Assembly (NCBI GenBank): GCA_003439945.1
Contig: QVRM01004780.1
Coordinates: 277,383-341,382, forward strand
Direction of reading: 5' to 3'
DNA length: 64,000 nt
Origin: Dermanyssus gallinae
Lineage: Eukaryota; Arthropoda; Arachnida; Mesostigmata; Dermanyssidae
Shown here: positions 62,571-64,000 of the stretch, one piece after another
How positions within the stretch are numbered: the first letter of the stretch is position 1
Layout: the number at the start of each line of letters is the position of its first letter
Translations under genes and position numbers: made by a program
The notes under the pieces: model-generated
Database searches by the model: none
What the model was told of the DNA's origin: nothing
What the model saw: only the letters and a program-made list of their open reading frames with translations

Positions 62571-63860
62571 CAGGTAGTTCAATAAGTTCTTAGAATGAAA
62601 ACCGAGAATTTTCCAAATCATGTTTTTAAATTTTTCTTGTTCGATATACTCCCCGAGAAGCTCAATACACTTTTCCCACCGAGATTTCAGAGCTTTCATA
62701 CCTCTTGAGTAGAATTCCGCGTCGTTAGACTGAAAATAGGCATTGACAGCAGCCTTAACCTCTTCATTGCTGGAAAAACGCTTTCCACCGAGACTATTCT
62801 TCAAATGTCCGAAGAGGAAATAATCAGAGGGGGCCAGGTCTGGAGAATAGGAGGGTTGTTCAATAAGTTCGAATCTCAGTTGGGCCAGTTTTGCCGATGC
62901 TTGCCGGGACTTGTGTGCAGGAGCATTGCCCTGGTGAAACGGGACAACCTTCTTCTGCAAAGCGGGCCGTTTCACGATGAGTTCTTGCTAACGGCAGTCC
63001 AACAGTCTTGCATAATATTCTCCTGTGATCGTTTTACAGCTCTCAAGGTAGTCGACCAGCATTATTCTACGTTGGTCTCAAAAAACTGTAGCCATCACCT
63101 TTCCGGTCAATGCCGTTGTCCGCACCCTCTTCGGAGGTCCTTCATCAGGTGCGCACCATTGGAAAGATGCTTCTTGGGTCTCGGGAGTGTAGTGATGAAC
63201 CCGGCTTTCATCGACGGTCATGAATCTGCACCAAAAATCCGACAGATTGTTCGACATCTTGGCCAAATTTCGCTGTAAAGCCAAAACAGGCGCGTCTTTT
63301 TGGCCTTGGTTGAGCAAATGCGGCAGCCATTTTGCTCTAAGCTCTTTCATCTTCAAGTTTTCGTGTAGGATAAAATGCACACTGCCTAAACTAATCCCTA
63401 ATGCCTCCGCTATTTCCTTAATGTTCATTCGCTTATCTGTGCCAAGAATTTTTCGCACTTTCTCTACGTTTTCCTCATCAGTTGCCGTTTTTTGGCCTCC
63501 TGGACGTAGTTCATCCTCGGTGCTCCTGCGACCTCTTTTTAACACATTAATCCAGTTGGAAACAGTGGCAAAACATGGCGCAGAGTCACTGTACGTCTCG
63601 TCTAACTCAATTTTTACTTGGGTCGCATTCCAAACTTTGAAATAAAAATGCTTGATAACCACTCGAAACTCTTTTTTCTCCATTTTTAAAAATCACGCCG
63701 ATACGTTGCACGGGAAAATCTATCAAACGAAATCGCAACGGCCAATCACCATAATATATTGAGTGCTAGCAGTCGAAAAGTTGCAGTTCCTATTAGCGGT
63801 GAAAGCGTGCCAAAATTCGAATTCTAAAAAGCTCATTCTAAGAACTTATTGAACTACCTG
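62571..63860 (-). mobile_element. mariner transposon (1290 bp), inactivated transposase
   Basis: Perfect 28-bp terminal inverted repeats (62571-62598 and 63833-63860, starting CAGGTAGTTCAATAAGTTCT) are flanked by TA on both sides, the mariner target duplication. The minus-strand transposase frame runs from ATG at 63683 to about 62559. It has a paired helix-turn-helix N-terminus (IKEIAEALGISLGSVHFIL), the first catalytic Asp in FMTVDESRVH and the third in YSPDLAPSDYFLF. The second acidic position reads FHQGNAPAHKS, so the Asp has become Gly. Two in-frame stops (near 63076 and 62978) also break it. The element lies in an intron of the M13 peptidase gene, in the same orientation. Confidence 0.93.

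Positions 63861-64000
<140 letters not shown>

Overview
This is a eukaryotic, almost certainly arthropod, nuclear genome window. Genes have GT-AG introns, (TA)n and triplet microsatellites are abundant, and LINE, Ty3/Gypsy-type and mariner elements are nested in each other. The main protein matches animal MED13 closely. Short introns, AT-rich intergenic DNA and this TE mix would fit a chelicerate such as a mite, but that placement is inference only.

The centre (24.4-43.4 kb, + strand) is one complete gene for Mediator subunit MED13 (skuld in flies). I reconstruct 16 exons whose splice phases all agree; they sum to 8937 nt, or 2978 residues plus stop. Conserved blocks occur in the family order, separated by long Gly/Ser/Asn/Gln-rich linkers, including 34 uninterrupted glutamines. 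Upstream (about 12.0-24.3 kb) lies an unusual 12-kb domain of CAA/CAG/TTG/CTG/GAT triplet tracts, a minisatellite and inverted repeats. It holds no recognisable protein and is probably promoter, 5'UTR or far-upstream sequence of MED13. Downstream (43.4-47.5 kb) are tandem duplications and GAT-rich sequence that may include the 3'UTR.

The left arm (0-12 kb) is a transposon graveyard: the 5' end of a Gypsy-type element on the minus strand (gag start, primer-binding site, 288-bp LTR); the C-terminal end of a LINE; two copies of one LINE family, one split by a 560-bp solo-LTR-like insertion whose empty site survives in the other copy; and a 5'-truncated CR1/Jockey-like LINE with a 762-aa open frame.

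The right arm (48-58 kb) holds a gag-like fragment, a minus-strand LINE with an internal RT deletion, a possible BEL/Pao scrap, and two Gypsy pol remnants facing tail to tail. At 62.1-62.4 kb the two last exons of an M13 (neprilysin/ECE-like) metallopeptidase gene lie on the minus strand. The intron before them carries a mariner with perfect 28-bp inverted repeats but a broken transposase. The window ends in a long (TA)n tract.

I found no CRISPR array, rRNA, operon-like system or clearly new protein system. The features most worth a second look are the triplet domain with its duplicated hairpin-capable unit, the filled/empty-site pair, the enlarged MED13 and the unassigned minus-strand open frames near 61 kb.
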